From Actinomycetota bacterium (GTDB taxonomy: Bacteria; Actinomycetota; Thermoleophilia; Gaiellales; Gaiellaceae), in contig VAWH01000018.1 in NCBI GenBank assembly GCA_005888315.1, positions 124,001 through 188,000 of the forward strand: a stretch of DNA of 64,000 nucleotides, written 5' to 3'. The translations under genes and the position numbers were made by a program. Below are positions 54,863 through 63,289 of the stretch, piece after piece (position 1 is the stretch's first letter; every line of letters starts with the position of its first letter). The notes below the pieces were generated by a model. The model was not told the DNA's origin and made no database searches. It saw nothing but the letters and a program-made list of their open reading frames with translations.

Positions 54863-55402
54863 TCAGCTCTTTACGCGCAGCGCGTCGACGAGCTGCTGTT
54901 TCGACATCTCAGAGCGTCCGGGAATATCCGCCGCTTGAGCACGTTCGTAGAGCTCCTCTCGGGTCAGGTCCTCGAGCGGGTTGGTTGGGCGTAGGCGGCT
55001 TGCGATGTCCGTCAACTCCTCTCGCCCTTTCGGCACTTTTGCGATCAAGGTGGTGACGCGTTCTCTTAGTTGTGGAACTGCGGCGACCGATGCGAGGCCC
55101 GCGAGCGCCGTGAACCTGAGCAGCCTGCGATTGCGCCTCTTCGTCTCCAGCCGTCGGTAAGCCCCCCGAAGATCCTTGCGGGCACTCCGCAGCTCCCTCT
55201 GGAGAGACCGATCGCTTGTGAGTTGTGCGATCGCGCCGGTGACGCCGAGTCCGCGACCGGTACGAGTGCTTGCCTCGGAGCTGTGCTTGAGCCCTGAAAG
55301 CAGGCGCTTGCGGAATTTCCTGTCCTGCGCGAGTTGCAGCACGAGCTCGTAAGCGCTGACTGCACTCTTCTTGATCGCTTGTTTCCTGCTTCGTCGGAAC
55401 AT
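54863..55402 (-). CDS. Uncharacterised membrane-associated protein with C-terminal Rho-N/SAP-like domain
   Basis: 179 residues. The N-terminal 95 are basic and helical (RRSRKQAIKKSAVSAYELVLQLAQDRKFRKRLLSGLKHS; SLQRELRSARKDLRGAYRRLETKRRNRRLLR). A short hydrophobic stretch (FTALAGLASVAAVPQL, about 97-112) may insert in the membrane. The end, PLEDLTREELYERAQAADIPGRSEMSKQQLVDALR, matches the Rho N-terminal/SAP-like helix-extended-helix motif that binds nucleic acid. A membrane-nucleic-acid linker is imaginable but unproven. A good ribosome site (AGGAG) precedes the ATG. The gap 55403-55523 holds no other gene. Confidence 0.75.
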   Translation of the reverse strand: MFRRSRKQAIKKSAVSAYELVLQLAQDRKFRKRLLSGLKHSSEASTRTGRGLGVTGAIAQLTSDRSLQRELRSARKDLRGAYRRLETKRRNRRLLRFTALAGLASVAAVPQLRERVTTLIAKVPKGREELTDIASRLRPTNPLEDLTREELYERAQAADIPGRSEMSKQQLVDALRVKS

Positions 55403-55523
55403 GGCGATGCTCCTCTCGTCATGGTCTGGCTAGTTGGCGTGCCAGCTCGGCTTTGCCGTGTGGGCGTTATTTACACAGGCTGATCGCGCGCGGGCAAATC
55501 CGCTGCCTCAATAGGGCCGTCTG

Positions 55524-55835
55524 CTAGCGGTTCTCGATCTCGAGCGCGAAGCGCGGCAGATGCTTCAGGACGGCGCGATTGAACTCGTCCTCGTAGGCTT
55601 CCGCGGTGTCCTCGTCGAGGGTCCACTTGAAGTGGTCGCGGATGTCGGCCAGGAGCTCGGTGCCGGTCTCGACCACGTCGACGTAGTCGCCGTAGCGCTC
55701 CTCCGCCTCGTCGCGCGGCGCTGTGTTGTAGGCCCGCTCGGCTTCCTCACACTCGTGGAGCAGATCGGCGTGCTCGCGGACGAAAAGATCGAGCTGCCTC
55801 GAGATGACGTCGGCGAACCGGTGGCGGCGGAACAC
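55524..55835 (-). CDS. Conserved-looking acidic helical protein
   Basis: 103 residues, acidic and helical: RHRFADVISRQLDLFVREHADLLHECEEAERAYNTAPRDEAEERYGDYVDVVETGTELLADIRDHFKWTLDEDTAEAYEDEFNRAVLKHLPRF. The many charged heptads and the buried aromatic residues are those of a soluble helical bundle. I do not recognise a family. GTG 55835 is placed by a TAGTGT -10 six bases upstream, shared with the divergent phosphatase gene. Confidence 0.7.
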   Translation of the reverse strand: MFRRHRFADVISRQLDLFVREHADLLHECEEAERAYNTAPRDEAEERYGDYVDVVETGTELLADIRDHFKWTLDEDTAEAYEDEFNRAVLKHLPRFALEIENR

Positions 55836-55840
55836 GCGCC

Positions 55841-55847
55841 TACACTA
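55841..55847. promoter_or_regulatory. Shared symmetric -10 element (TACACTA) between two divergent genes
   Basis: Minus strand TAGTGT ends six bases before GTG 55835; plus strand TACACT ends nine bases before the in-frame CTG 55856 of the EEP phosphatase gene. The divergent gap is 20 bases. Confidence 0.65.
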
Positions 55848-55855
55848 GCCGCGCT

Positions 55856-56674
55856 CTGGCGCTGCTCATCCGCACCTGGAACGTGTTTCACGGCAACGCG
55901 GACCCGCCGGAGCGCGAGGCTTATCTCGAGCAGATCGTGCGTCTGGGGACCGGCGATCGCCCGGATGTCGTCTGCCTCCAGGAGGTGCCGGCCTGGGCGC
56001 TCTCCCACCTTGCCGGCTGGAGCGGGATGCAGGCTTTCGGCGACATAGCGCAGCGGCCACGGCTCGGTCCACTGCCGATTCCCGCCGAGCTCGGCCGCGT
56101 GGTCACCTCGGTTCACCACGGTCTACTTCGCTCGGCGGTCGCCGGCCAGGCGAACGCGATCCTATTCAGCCCTGAAGCGGAGATTCTCGGCCGGGACAGA
56201 CTCGTCCTGAACAACCGCGACTTCAGGAAGGCCCAGTCGCGGTGGCTCGGGCTCCCGCTCGTGGCGCGACTGGCGTGGGCCAAGGAGAGGCGGATCGTCC
56301 AGGCGGTCCGCGCTCGGCGCCCCGGCGAGGGGACAGTCCTCGTCGCGAACCTCCACGCAACGAGCTACCCGGCCGACCAGCGGCTCGCCGATGCCGAGCT
56401 GCTTCGCGCCGCCGTCTTCGCCGACGGGCTCGCGCAACCAGAGGACATCGTCGTCCTCGCCGGCGATTTCAACGTCCCGGCCGCCCGCTCGGCGACCCAG
56501 ACCGAGTTGACCGGCGAGGAATGGGGTTTTTCACCGCCGCTGGGGGACGGAATCGACCAGATCCTCGTCCGCGGCGTCGCCTTGGAGGCCCTGGAGCGCT
56601 GGCCGCGAGAGCGGCGGCGCCTCGCCGGCCGTGTTCTCTCGGACCACACACCGGTGGAGGCGCGGCTCCTTTGA
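55856..56674 (+). CDS. Endonuclease/exonuclease/phosphatase (EEP) family protein
   Basis: About 272 residues. EEP active-site set: Asn in LIRTWNVFHGN, Glu in VVCLQEV, His in VANLHATS, GDFNVP and SDHTPVEARLL. Substrate (DNA, phospholipid head group or phosphoinositide) unknown. The first canonical start is GTG 55883, which would remove the first strand and the conserved Asn of TWN. In-frame CTG codons at 55856 and 55862 lie just after a TACACT -10, so a CTG start is proposed. Its TGA overlaps the aminotransferase TTG. Confidence 0.82.
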   Translation: MALLIRTWNVFHGNADPPEREAYLEQIVRLGTGDRPDVVCLQEVPAWALSHLAGWSGMQAFGDIAQRPRLGPLPIPAELGRVVTSVHHGLLRSAVAGQANAILFSPEAEILGRDRLVLNNRDFRKAQSRWLGLPLVARLAWAKERRIVQAVRARRPGEGTVLVANLHATSYPADQRLADAELLRAAVFADGLAQPEDIVVLAGDFNVPAARSATQTELTGEEWGFSPPLGDGIDQILVRGVALEALERWPRERRRLAGRVLSDHTPVEARLL

Positions 56675-57750
56675 CCTTCGAGGAGGCACGCGCGCAGTTC
56701 CCCGTCTTCGAGCGGTTCGCGTACCTGAATGCCGGCACGAATGGCCCGCTTGCGCGAGCAACGGTAGAGGCGATCGTGGAGTGGAACCGGCGCGATCTCG
56801 AGCAGGGCCGGGGCGGCAAGCCGTACTTCGAGAACGTGCTCGCGTTGCGCGAGCGCGCCCGCGAGGCGTTGGCGGGCGTGCTCGAGGTCCCGCCGCAGAA
56901 CGTCGCTCTCGTCAGCTCGACCACGAACGCGTGCAACGTCGTCCTCGCGGGTCTCGACCTGACGAGCGAGGACGAGGTGGTCACCACCGACATCGAGCAC
57001 TTCGGCCTGCTCGGGCCGTTGCTCGCGTCGCCCGCGAAGGTGCGCGTCGCGCAGGTGCGCGATGCGTCGCCGCGTGAGGCCCCGTGCCTCGTCTGCGGGC
57101 AGGTGACGAGCAGGACGAAGCTGATCGCGATCTCGCACGTCTCGTGGGTGACGGGCAACTCGCTCGGCCCTGACGAGCTCAGGCGGCAGACGGAGCTGCC
57201 AATCCTCCTGGACGGCGCCCAGTCGGCGGGTGCCTGCCGAACGGAAGCCGCGGCCTTCGACTTCTACACCGTCTCCGGCCAGAAATGGCTCTGCGGCCCG
57301 GACTCGACGGGCGCCCTGTACGTGCGCGACCCCGAGCGCCTGCGGGTGGCGCTGCCGACCTACATGTCCCAGTCGGCCTACGACACGGAGAACTCGTTCA
57401 CGCCGAAGCCCGGAGCGCCGCGCTTCGACTCCGTCTGGTACGCCCCCGGGACGCTGGCCGGGCTCCTCGCCGCGCTCGAGGCGGCGCCTGAATGGCGGCA
57501 CGAGCGGACGCGAGAGGTGGCGTCGTACTGCCGCAGACGGTTGGACGAGGCCGGCTACGAGATCGTCACCGCGCCCGACCAAGCCGGCCTGATCACTTTC
57601 AGTTCGGGAGGCGAGGCGGCCGAGGCGGCGGCGCGCCTGTTCGAGGCCGGCGTCATCGTCCGCGATGTCCCAGGCACAAAGTGGCTACGCGCCTCCTGCG
57701 GCTGGTGGACGAGTGAGGACGACATCGAACGGTTACTCGGCGGGCTTTAA
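56671..57750 (+). CDS. Class V aminotransferase (cysteine desulfurase-like fold)
   Basis: 359 residues from TTG 56671 (TTGA overlap). PLP-binding Lys in FYTVSGQKWLCGPDSTGALYV, Asp/Gln in LLDGAQSAG, His in TTDIEHFG, and N-terminal FAYLNAGTNGPL. The closest types are isopenicillin N epimerase-like and cysteine-lyase-like proteins rather than housekeeping IscS, because the mobile Cys loop is not evident. Substrate unknown. Forms a two-gene unit with the EEP gene and converges on the HD gene across a palindromic repeat. Confidence 0.88.
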   Translation: MTFEEARAQFPVFERFAYLNAGTNGPLARATVEAIVEWNRRDLEQGRGGKPYFENVLALRERAREALAGVLEVPPQNVALVSSTTNACNVVLAGLDLTSEDEVVTTDIEHFGLLGPLLASPAKVRVAQVRDASPREAPCLVCGQVTSRTKLIAISHVSWVTGNSLGPDELRRQTELPILLDGAQSAGACRTEAAAFDFYTVSGQKWLCGPDSTGALYVRDPERLRVALPTYMSQSAYDTENSFTPKPGAPRFDSVWYAPGTLAGLLAALEAAPEWRHERTREVASYCRRRLDEAGYEIVTAPDQAGLITFSSGGEAAEAAARLFEAGVIVRDVPGTKWLRASCGWWTSEDDIERLLGGL

Positions 57751-57756
57751 CCCAGT

Positions 57757-57803
57757 GACCCGGTCCCGGGCCATGTCCCGGGACCCGGTCGCGGGACCTG
57801 GCC
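57757..57803. repeat. GACC-GGTC palindromic repeat pair between convergent genes
   Basis: Units at 57757-57777 and 57782-57803, 25 bases apart, with cores GACCCGGTCCCGGG and GACCCGGTCGCGGG. The second unit ends exactly at the HD-gene stop codon (57804-57806), as the element at 14036-14113 ends at the acetyltransferase stop. The second unit matches the aroKB linker copy at 20 of 22 bases. Confidence 0.75.
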
Positions 57804-58379
57804 TCAGGTGACAGCTTCACCGGTCCGCAGGCCGAGCTCGCGCGCGATCGGCCGCAGCGCTTCGGTCACGAAGGCGATGTGCTCGTCCAGGTCGACACCG
57901 AGGAGCTCCGCGCCCTTGTAGACGTCGTCGCGGTTGACGCCGGACGCAAACGAGGGCTGCTTGAGCTTCTTGCGCACCGACCTCGGCTCGAGCGTCTCGA
58001 TCCCGTCCGGGCGGACGAGCCCGCACGCGTGGATGAATCCGGAGAGCTCGTCGCAGGCGAAGAGCGTCTTCTTCAGCAACGTATCGCGCGGCAGGCCGAG
58101 ATGCTCCGCATGCGAGAGGACGCCCTCGACCACCTCCTCGGGATAACCCTCGTCGCGCAGGATCGGGGCGCCGTCCTGCGGGTGTTCGTCGAGCGTGGGG
58201 TGAATCTCGTAGTCGAAGTCGTGGAGGAGCGCGGTCACGCGCCAGAGCGCCTCGTCCTCGCCGAACTTACGCGCGTAGGCCGCGACGGCGGCCTCGACGG
58301 CGAGCGCATGCCGGCGCAGAGCCTCGCTTTGGGTGTACTTCGTCAGCGTCTCCCAGGCCTGCTCGCGTGTCGGCCGCAC
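57804..58379 (-). CDS. HD domain hydrolase
   Basis: 191 residues. Metal ligands of the HD fold: His in [15 protein letters not shown] in [14 protein letters not shown], His in LSHAEHLG, and Asp in [14 protein letters not shown]. The family (HDIG-like single-domain proteins, often annotated as hydrolases) has no settled substrate; nucleotide or (p)ppGpp-like phosphoesters are typical for the fold. GTG 58379 is divergent from murA with a shared -10. Confidence 0.88.
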   Translation of the reverse strand: MRPTREQAWETLTKYTQSEALRRHALAVEAAVAAYARKFGEDEALWRVTALLHDFDYEIHPTLDEHPQDGAPILRDEGYPEEVVEGVLSHAEHLGLPRDTLLKKTLFACDELSGFIHACGLVRPDGIETLEPRSVRKKLKQPSFASGVNRDDVYKGAELLGVDLDEHIAFVTEALRPIARELGLRTGEAVT

Positions 58380-58386
58380 GGGTCAG

Positions 58387-58393
58387 TACGATA
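58387..58393. promoter_or_regulatory. Shared symmetric -10 element (TACGATA) between the HD gene and murA
   Basis: Minus strand TATCGT ends eight bases before GTG 58379; plus strand TACGAT ends ten bases before ATG 58403. Gap 23 bases with these starts. Confidence 0.65.
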
Positions 58394-58402
58394 GCCATGC
58401 TG

Positions 58403-59713
58403 ATGCCGTCGACTGCTGTCGCCGACGCGCTCATGGAGACGTTCGTCATCGAGGGCTCCCAACCCTTGCACGGCCGCATCACCGCGGCCGGGAACAAGAA
58501 CGGGGCGCTGCCGATCCTCGCCGCGTGCCTGCTCACCGACGAGCCGGTGACGCTCGCCAACGTGCCGCGAATCCGTGACGTCGAAACGATGGTCGAGCTG
58601 CTCGTGCAGCTCGGCGCCGATGCCGACTGGACGGGCGCGAACGAGATCCGCATCGACGCCTCGGATCTCGTCACCACGGAGGTCGACAGCGAGCTCGCGA
58701 GCCGCATCCGCGCGTCCTTCTTGCTCGCCGGGCCGCTGCTCGCGCGCGTCGGCCGCGCCTCGGTGCCGCCCCCGGGCGGCGATGTGATCGGCCGGCGCCG
58801 GCTCGATCCACACATCCACGCGCTCGCCGAGCTCGGGGCGCGGATCGAAGTCAACGGCGGCTACCAGATGCACACGGACGGTCTCCGGGGTAAGCGGATC
58901 TTCCTCGACGAGGCGAGCGTGATGGCGACCGAGAACGCAGTGATGGCCGCGTCGCTTGCCCAGGGCGAGACGGTGATCGGCAACGCCGCCTGCGAGCCAC
59001 ACGTCCAGGACCTCTGCCGTTTTCTCCGCTCACTGGGCGCCGAGATCGACGGGATCGGCTCGAATGTCCTCACCGTCCGCGGCGTCCAGCGTCTGCGCGG
59101 CGGCGAGTGGCGGATCGCCTGCGAGCACATCGAGGTCGCGAGCTTCATCGGCCTGGCGGCCGTGACCGGCGGCGACGTCGTCGTCGAGGACGTCGTGCCC
59201 GAAGACCTCGCGCCGATCCTGCCGTCGTTCGAGCGGCTCGGCGTCCACGTGGAGCTCGACGGGTCGACGTTACGCGTGCCTCCCGGCCAAGAGCTCGTCG
59301 TCCAGGACGACCTCGGTGGTCAGATTCCCAAGATCGAGGATGGACCGTGGCCTGCCTTTCCGGCCGACCTGACATCGATCGCGCTCGCGGTCGCGACGCA
59401 GGCAAGGGGAACGGTGCTGATCTTCGAGAAGATGTTCGAGAACCGGCTGTTCTTCGTCGACAAGCTCGTCTCGATGGGCGCGCGGATCATCCTCTGCGAC
59501 CCGCACCGGGCGGTCGTTACCGGCCCCGCAAGGCTGTTCGGCCAGCGGATGGCGAGCCCCGACATCCGGGCCGGGATGGCGATGCTGATCGCCGGGCTCT
59601 GCGCGGAAGGCACCTCCACGATCGGCAACGTCGGCGAGATCGACCGCGGCTACGAGCGCATCGACGAGCGCCTGCGTTCCTTGGGTGCACGTATAGAGCG
59701 CGTCGAGGGCTAG
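58403..59713 (+). CDS. murA: UDP-N-acetylglucosamine 1-carboxyvinyltransferase with Cys-to-Asp substitution
   Basis: First committed step of peptidoglycan synthesis: transfer of enolpyruvyl from PEP to UDP-GlcNAc. 436 residues from ATG 58403 (ATG 58397 or 58433 also possible; 58403 is the first after the predicted transcription start). Signatures: [13 protein letters not shown] (substrate Lys/Asn), [15 protein letters not shown], and the active loop [20 protein letters not shown]. The residue after PGG is Asp (codon 58781-58783), whereas most bacteria have Cys; this is the fosfomycin-insensitive type known from mycobacteria and chlamydiae. Ends with the [22 protein letters not shown] block. 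Confidence 0.96.
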   Translation: MPSTAVADALMETFVIEGSQPLHGRITAAGNKNGALPILAACLLTDEPVTLANVPRIRDVETMVELLVQLGADADWTGANEIRIDASDLVTTEVDSELASRIRASFLLAGPLLARVGRASVPPPGGDVIGRRRLDPHIHALAELGARIEVNGGYQMHTDGLRGKRIFLDEASVMATENAVMAASLAQGETVIGNAACEPHVQDLCRFLRSLGAEIDGIGSNVLTVRGVQRLRGGEWRIACEHIEVASFIGLAAVTGGDVVVEDVVPEDLAPILPSFERLGVHVELDGSTLRVPPGQELVVQDDLGGQIPKIEDGPWPAFPADLTSIALAVATQARGTVLIFEKMFENRLFFVDKLVSMGARIILCDPHRAVVTGPARLFGQRMASPDIRAGMAMLIAGLCAEGTSTIGNVGEIDRGYERIDERLRSLGARIERVEG

Positions 59714-59781
59714 CGGGCGCGGATCGAGACGCGGTCGCTCGTCGCGGCGCCGACGTCGAGCGCGCTACGCTCCTTCAAGGG

Positions 59782-60333
59782 ATGGCGGCCATCGGCTATG
59801 CGGGGGAGGAAGGCCGGCTGCAGGCACGTGTCGACGTCGACGGCGCCGGCAGGGCGACTGTCGACACCGGCGTTCCCGTACTCGACCATCTTCTGACGCT
59901 TCTGGCCGAGCACGCGTCGTTCGACATCGCGCTCGAGGTGGCCCCTGAGGAGCCCGATGCCGAGGTCGCGGCCGCCGGCCGCGCGCTCGGCCAAGCGCTC
60001 TCGGGAGCCCTGCGCGCCGGGCGCGCGCGCGGGCACGGCTCCGCCGTGGTCCCGGCCGACGAGGCGCTCGCCCATGTGGCCCTCGAGGCATCGGGGCGGG
60101 CGCTGCTCGTCTCGAACGTTGATCTGTCCGACATGGGCGTCGGCGGCCTCGCGACCGACCTCGTCGCCCGGTTCCTGACTCAGCTCGCGGAGGGCGCAGG
60201 CCTGACGCTCCACGTCCGCCTGATCGAGGGGCGGGACACGCAGCACGTGTTGGAGGCGATCTTCAAGAGCCTCGGCGTGGCACTGGCGCAGAGCTCACGC
60301 CCCCGCGGGAGAAAGGAGAAGGATGGCGGTTGA
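59782..60333 (+). CDS. HisB-like protein (imidazoleglycerol-phosphate dehydratase fold) lacking metal ligands
   Basis: 183 residues. The fold is clear: VDTGVPVLDHLLTLLAEHASFDIALEV (compare TGVGFFDHMLDQIATHGGF), ADEALAHVALEASGRALLV (MDECLA...SGRP), GGLATDLVARFLTQLAEGAGLTLHVRL and DTQHVLEAIFKSLGVAL (DHHRVESLFKAFGRTL). But the HHTVED metal motif is replaced by EVAAAGRALG, the N-terminal TKET block is missing, and the last HH is QH. Catalysis of histidine biosynthesis is therefore unlikely; a binding or regulatory role is inferred. No his genes are near. ATG 59782; TACGCT ten bases upstream. Confidence 0.8.
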   Translation: MAAIGYAGEEGRLQARVDVDGAGRATVDTGVPVLDHLLTLLAEHASFDIALEVAPEEPDAEVAAAGRALGQALSGALRAGRARGHGSAVVPADEALAHVALEASGRALLVSNVDLSDMGVGGLATDLVARFLTQLAEGAGLTLHVRLIEGRDTQHVLEAIFKSLGVALAQSSRPRGRKEKDGG

Positions 60334-60715
60334 GGCCAAGTCCGTCGTGCGCACGGAGAGCGCACCGGCGCCGTTCCAGGGCGCTCCGTACTCGCAGGCG
60401 ATTCGGGCCGGCGAGTTCGTGTTCGTCTCGGGCCAACTCGGCCTGAAGCCGGACGACAGCGAGATCACCGGCTCGATCGAGGAGCAGACGGAGCAGATCT
60501 TTCAGAACTTACGGGCGATCCTGGAGGCGGCCGGGACCGGCTTCGACCGGCTGGTGAAGACGACGGTCTTCCTCACCGACCTGGGCGACTTCGCGCGCAT
60601 GAACGAGGTCTACGCCCAGCACGTCGGCGCGGCCCCGCCGGCGCGCTCGACCGTCGAGGTGGCGGCGCTGCCCTCGGGAGCAAAGGTCGAGATCGACGCG
60701 ATCGCCACTCTCTGA
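60323..60715 (+). CDS. ridA: RidA family enamine/imine deaminase
   Basis: 130 residues. Hydrolyses reactive 2-aminoacrylate-type enamines from PLP enzymes, protecting cells from inactivation of those enzymes. Features: APFQGAPYSQAIRAGEFVFVSGQLGL, VKTTVFLTDLGDFARMNEVYAQHV, and the key Arg in PARSTVEVAALPSGAKVEIDAIA. ATG with AAGGAGAAGG before it (Shine-Dalgarno) overlaps the HisB-like gene end by 11 bases, so the two are coupled. Confidence 0.94.
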   Translation: MAVEAKSVVRTESAPAPFQGAPYSQAIRAGEFVFVSGQLGLKPDDSEITGSIEEQTEQIFQNLRAILEAAGTGFDRLVKTTVFLTDLGDFARMNEVYAQHVGAAPPARSTVEVAALPSGAKVEIDAIATL

Positions 60716-60730
60716 CCGCACAATGTGCGC

Positions 60731-63289
60731 ATGCGAGCCGAGACTCTTGTCGCTACGCACACCAACACCGATTTCGACGCCTTCGCGGCGATGCTGGCGG
60801 CGCGACGTCTCTACCCCGGCGCGATCGTCTGCCTGGCCGGCTCGCTGAACCGAAACGTCCGCGAGTTCTACCGGCTGCACGCGGACGAGCTCGACTTCGT
60901 CGTCGACGCGTCGCGGCTCGAGCTGGACGCCGTCCGGCGCCTGATCGTCGTCGAGACTGTGCACGCGTCCAGGCTCGGAGAGCTCGAGCCGGTGGCGCTC
61001 GATTCCGCGGTCGACAAGGTGGTCTTCGACCACCACGCCGCCGACCGCCCCGAATGGGCGCCGCCCGAGAACGTGATCGTCTCGGAAGACGGCGCGCTGA
61101 CGACCACGCTCGTCGGCGTGCTCGCCGAGCGCGAAGTGGCGGTCAGCCCACTGGAGGCGACGGTTTTCGCGCTCGGCATCCACGAGGACACAGGGTCGCT
61201 CACCCACGCGACGACGACGCAACGCGACGCCGAGGCGCTCGGCTGGTGCCTCCGCCACGGCGCCGAGCAGGAGCTCCTCTCACGGTTCCTGCACACCCCG
61301 CTCGGCGAGGCCGAACGCGAGCTGCTGTCGGCGCTGCTCGACTCGCTCGAGGCGCATGAGGCGGCCGGCGTCGAGGTGCTCGTGGCGACCGCGGCCGCGC
61401 GGGAGTACGTCGAGGGGGTCGCGAACCTGGCGCACAAGCTCGTCGACGTGACCGATTGTGCCGGGCTCGTAGTCCTCGTCGAGATGGACGGCCGGGTCTT
61501 CGCAGTGACGCGCAGCCGCGTGCCCGAGCTCGACGCCGCGGCACTGGCGGCCGTGCTCGGCGGCGGTGGCCACGCACAAGCGGCTTCCGCGATCTATCGG
61601 GGCGCACTCGACGAGGCCCACCGTCTGGTCGTCGACCGTCTGGAAGAGGCCGTCCGGCAACCGGCGCGGGCCCGCGACGTGATGTCGCGGCCGGCGCGCA
61701 CGATCTCGCCGGACGAGACCGTCTCCCGGGCGATGGTCGCTTGCCAGCGCTTCGGCCAGAGCGGCATCCTCGTCGCCGCCGGGGACGAGCTCGCGGGAGC
61801 GGTCAGCCGCGAGGATCTCGACAAGGCGATCTCGCACGGGCTCTCGCACGCGCCTGTCAGGGGAATCATGAGCTCGCGCGTGGCGACCTGCGCCGAGGAG
61901 ACCCCGCTCTCGGAGCTGCAACGCCTGCTGGCGAGCGGCGACGACCGCGTCGCCGTTCTGCGGGACGACAGGCTCGTCGGGGTCGTCACGCGCGGCGACG
62001 TGCTGGAAGCGCTCGGGGAGTCCGCGGCGGCGGTCAAGCGACCCAGTGCCTCCCTTGCCGCCGAGCTGGCGAAGCTCGAGCGGCTCGCTCCGGTCTTCGA
62101 GGCCGTCGCCGCGCTCACCGAGGCGTACGAGGGTGTCTACCTGGTGGGCGGAACCGTGCGGGACATCCTGCTCGGCGAGCGGAACTTCGACGTCGACATC
62201 GCCGTTGAAGGCGACGCGATCGCGCTCGCGCAGGCGCTCGCAGACGCGCTCGGCGGGCGGGTGCGCGCACACGAGAAGTTCGGCACCGCTGTGGTCGTCT
62301 ACGGCGACGGCGAGCGCGTCGACGTCGTCACGGCCCGGACGGAGTTCTACGACGCGCCGGCGGCGTTGCCGGCGGTCGAGCACGCCTCGATCCGGGAGGA
62401 CCTCTTCCGGCGCGACTTCACGATCAACGCGATGGCGCTTTCGCTGAAGGGCGACGACTACGGCAGGCTCGTCGATCCGTTCAGTGGGCGCGCCGATCTC
62501 GAGCAGAAGCGAATCCGCGTCCTGCACAACCTCTCGTTCATCGACGATCCGACGAGGATCTTCCGCGCGATCCGCTACGAGAACCGCTACGGCTTCCGGA
62601 TGGACGAGCATACGGTGCGACTGGCGCGCGGCACGATCGAGATCGGGCTCGTCGGCGACCTCTCCTCGGCCCGCCTCCGCGATGAGCTCGTCGCGCTGCT
62701 CGAAGAGGGAGAGGTCGAGCACTCGATCCTCCGGCTCGCCGAGCTCGGCGCCGACAAGGCGATCCACCCTCACCTCGCCGCCGACGACGAGGCCGTGAAG
62801 CTGCTGGCGCGTCTACGCGCCCTCGCCCAGCAGTACGAGCTCGACGTCCCCGCCTGGCGGCTCGCTCTGATCGCTCTGGCACGGAAGCTGCCGCCGGACG
62901 AGGTGTATGACTGGCTGCAGCGCTTGAAGATGCGGCGGCGCGATGCGGAGCAGATCGCCGCCGCGGTCACGGTCGGGCCGCGGATAGTCGAACGGCTCCG
63001 CAACCGCGACGTCGAGCCTGCAGAGACAGTCGCGCTCGCCGACCGCTACGCGCCCGACGCGCCGCTCTTCGCACTCGCGCTCACGGAGCTCGAGCCCTTG
63101 CACGACTACTTCCGCGGCCTGCGCGACATCCGGCTCGAGGTGACCGGCAGCGACCTGGCCGCGCTCGGGCTGAGCGAGTCGCCGCGGGTGGGGGAGGTAC
63201 TCGCCGAGCTGCGCCGTCGAAAGCTGAACGGCGAGCTCGACGGGCGGGAGTCGGAGCTCGAGGCGGCGCGGGAGCTCATCAGCGGATGA
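60731..63289 (+). CDS. DHH-DHHA1-CBS-tRNA nucleotidyltransferase fusion protein
   Basis: 852 residues. Order: DHH phosphoesterase (THTNTDFDAFAAM, FDHHAAD, GIHEDTGSL), DHHA1 (GGGGHAQAASA, about 280), a CBS pair (about 315-430, ARDVMSRPARTISPDETV and VRGIMSSRVAT), then a class II nucleotidyltransferase (VYLVGGTVRDILLGERNFDVDIAVEGDA, with DxD) and its RNA-binding arm (FRRDFTINAMAL, DDPTRIFRAIRYENRYGF). Such fusions are known as A-adding tRNA nucleotidyltransferases in Aquifex and Deinococcus-like bacteria. The ATG 60731 is preferred to GTG 60725 because CACAAT lies six bases upstream. pgeF overlaps its end. Confidence 0.92.
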   Translation: MRAETLVATHTNTDFDAFAAMLAARRLYPGAIVCLAGSLNRNVREFYRLHADELDFVVDASRLELDAVRRLIVVETVHASRLGELEPVALDSAVDKVVFDHHAADRPEWAPPENVIVSEDGALTTTLVGVLAEREVAVSPLEATVFALGIHEDTGSLTHATTTQRDAEALGWCLRHGAEQELLSRFLHTPLGEAERELLSALLDSLEAHEAAGVEVLVATAAAREYVEGVANLAHKLVDVTDCAGLVVLVEMDGRVFAVTRSRVPELDAAALAAVLGGGGHAQAASAIYRGALDEAHRLVVDRLEEAVRQPARARDVMSRPARTISPDETVSRAMVACQRFGQSGILVAAGDELAGAVSREDLDKAISHGLSHAPVRGIMSSRVATCAEETPLSELQRLLASGDDRVAVLRDDRLVGVVTRGDVLEALGESAAAVKRPSASLAAELAKLERLAPVFEAVAALTEAYEGVYLVGGTVRDILLGERNFDVDIAVEGDAIALAQALADALGGRVRAHEKFGTAVVVYGDGERVDVVTARTEFYDAPAALPAVEHASIREDLFRRDFTINAMALSLKGDDYGRLVDPFSGRADLEQKRIRVLHNLSFIDDPTRIFRAIRYENRYGFRMDEHTVRLARGTIEIGLVGDLSSARLRDELVALLEEGEVEHSILRLAELGADKAIHPHLAADDEAVKLLARLRALAQQYELDVPAWRLALIALARKLPPDEVYDWLQRLKMRRRDAEQIAAAVTVGPRIVERLRNRDVEPAETVALADRYAPDAPLFALALTELEPLHDYFRGLRDIRLEVTGSDLAALGLSESPRVGEVLAELRRRKLNGELDGRESELEAARELISG

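Noticed and set aside
59107-59781. A 5' extension of the HisB-like frame across murA
   Set aside because: Shadow of murA with Arg-rich low-complexity sequence; the protein fold begins after 59782.
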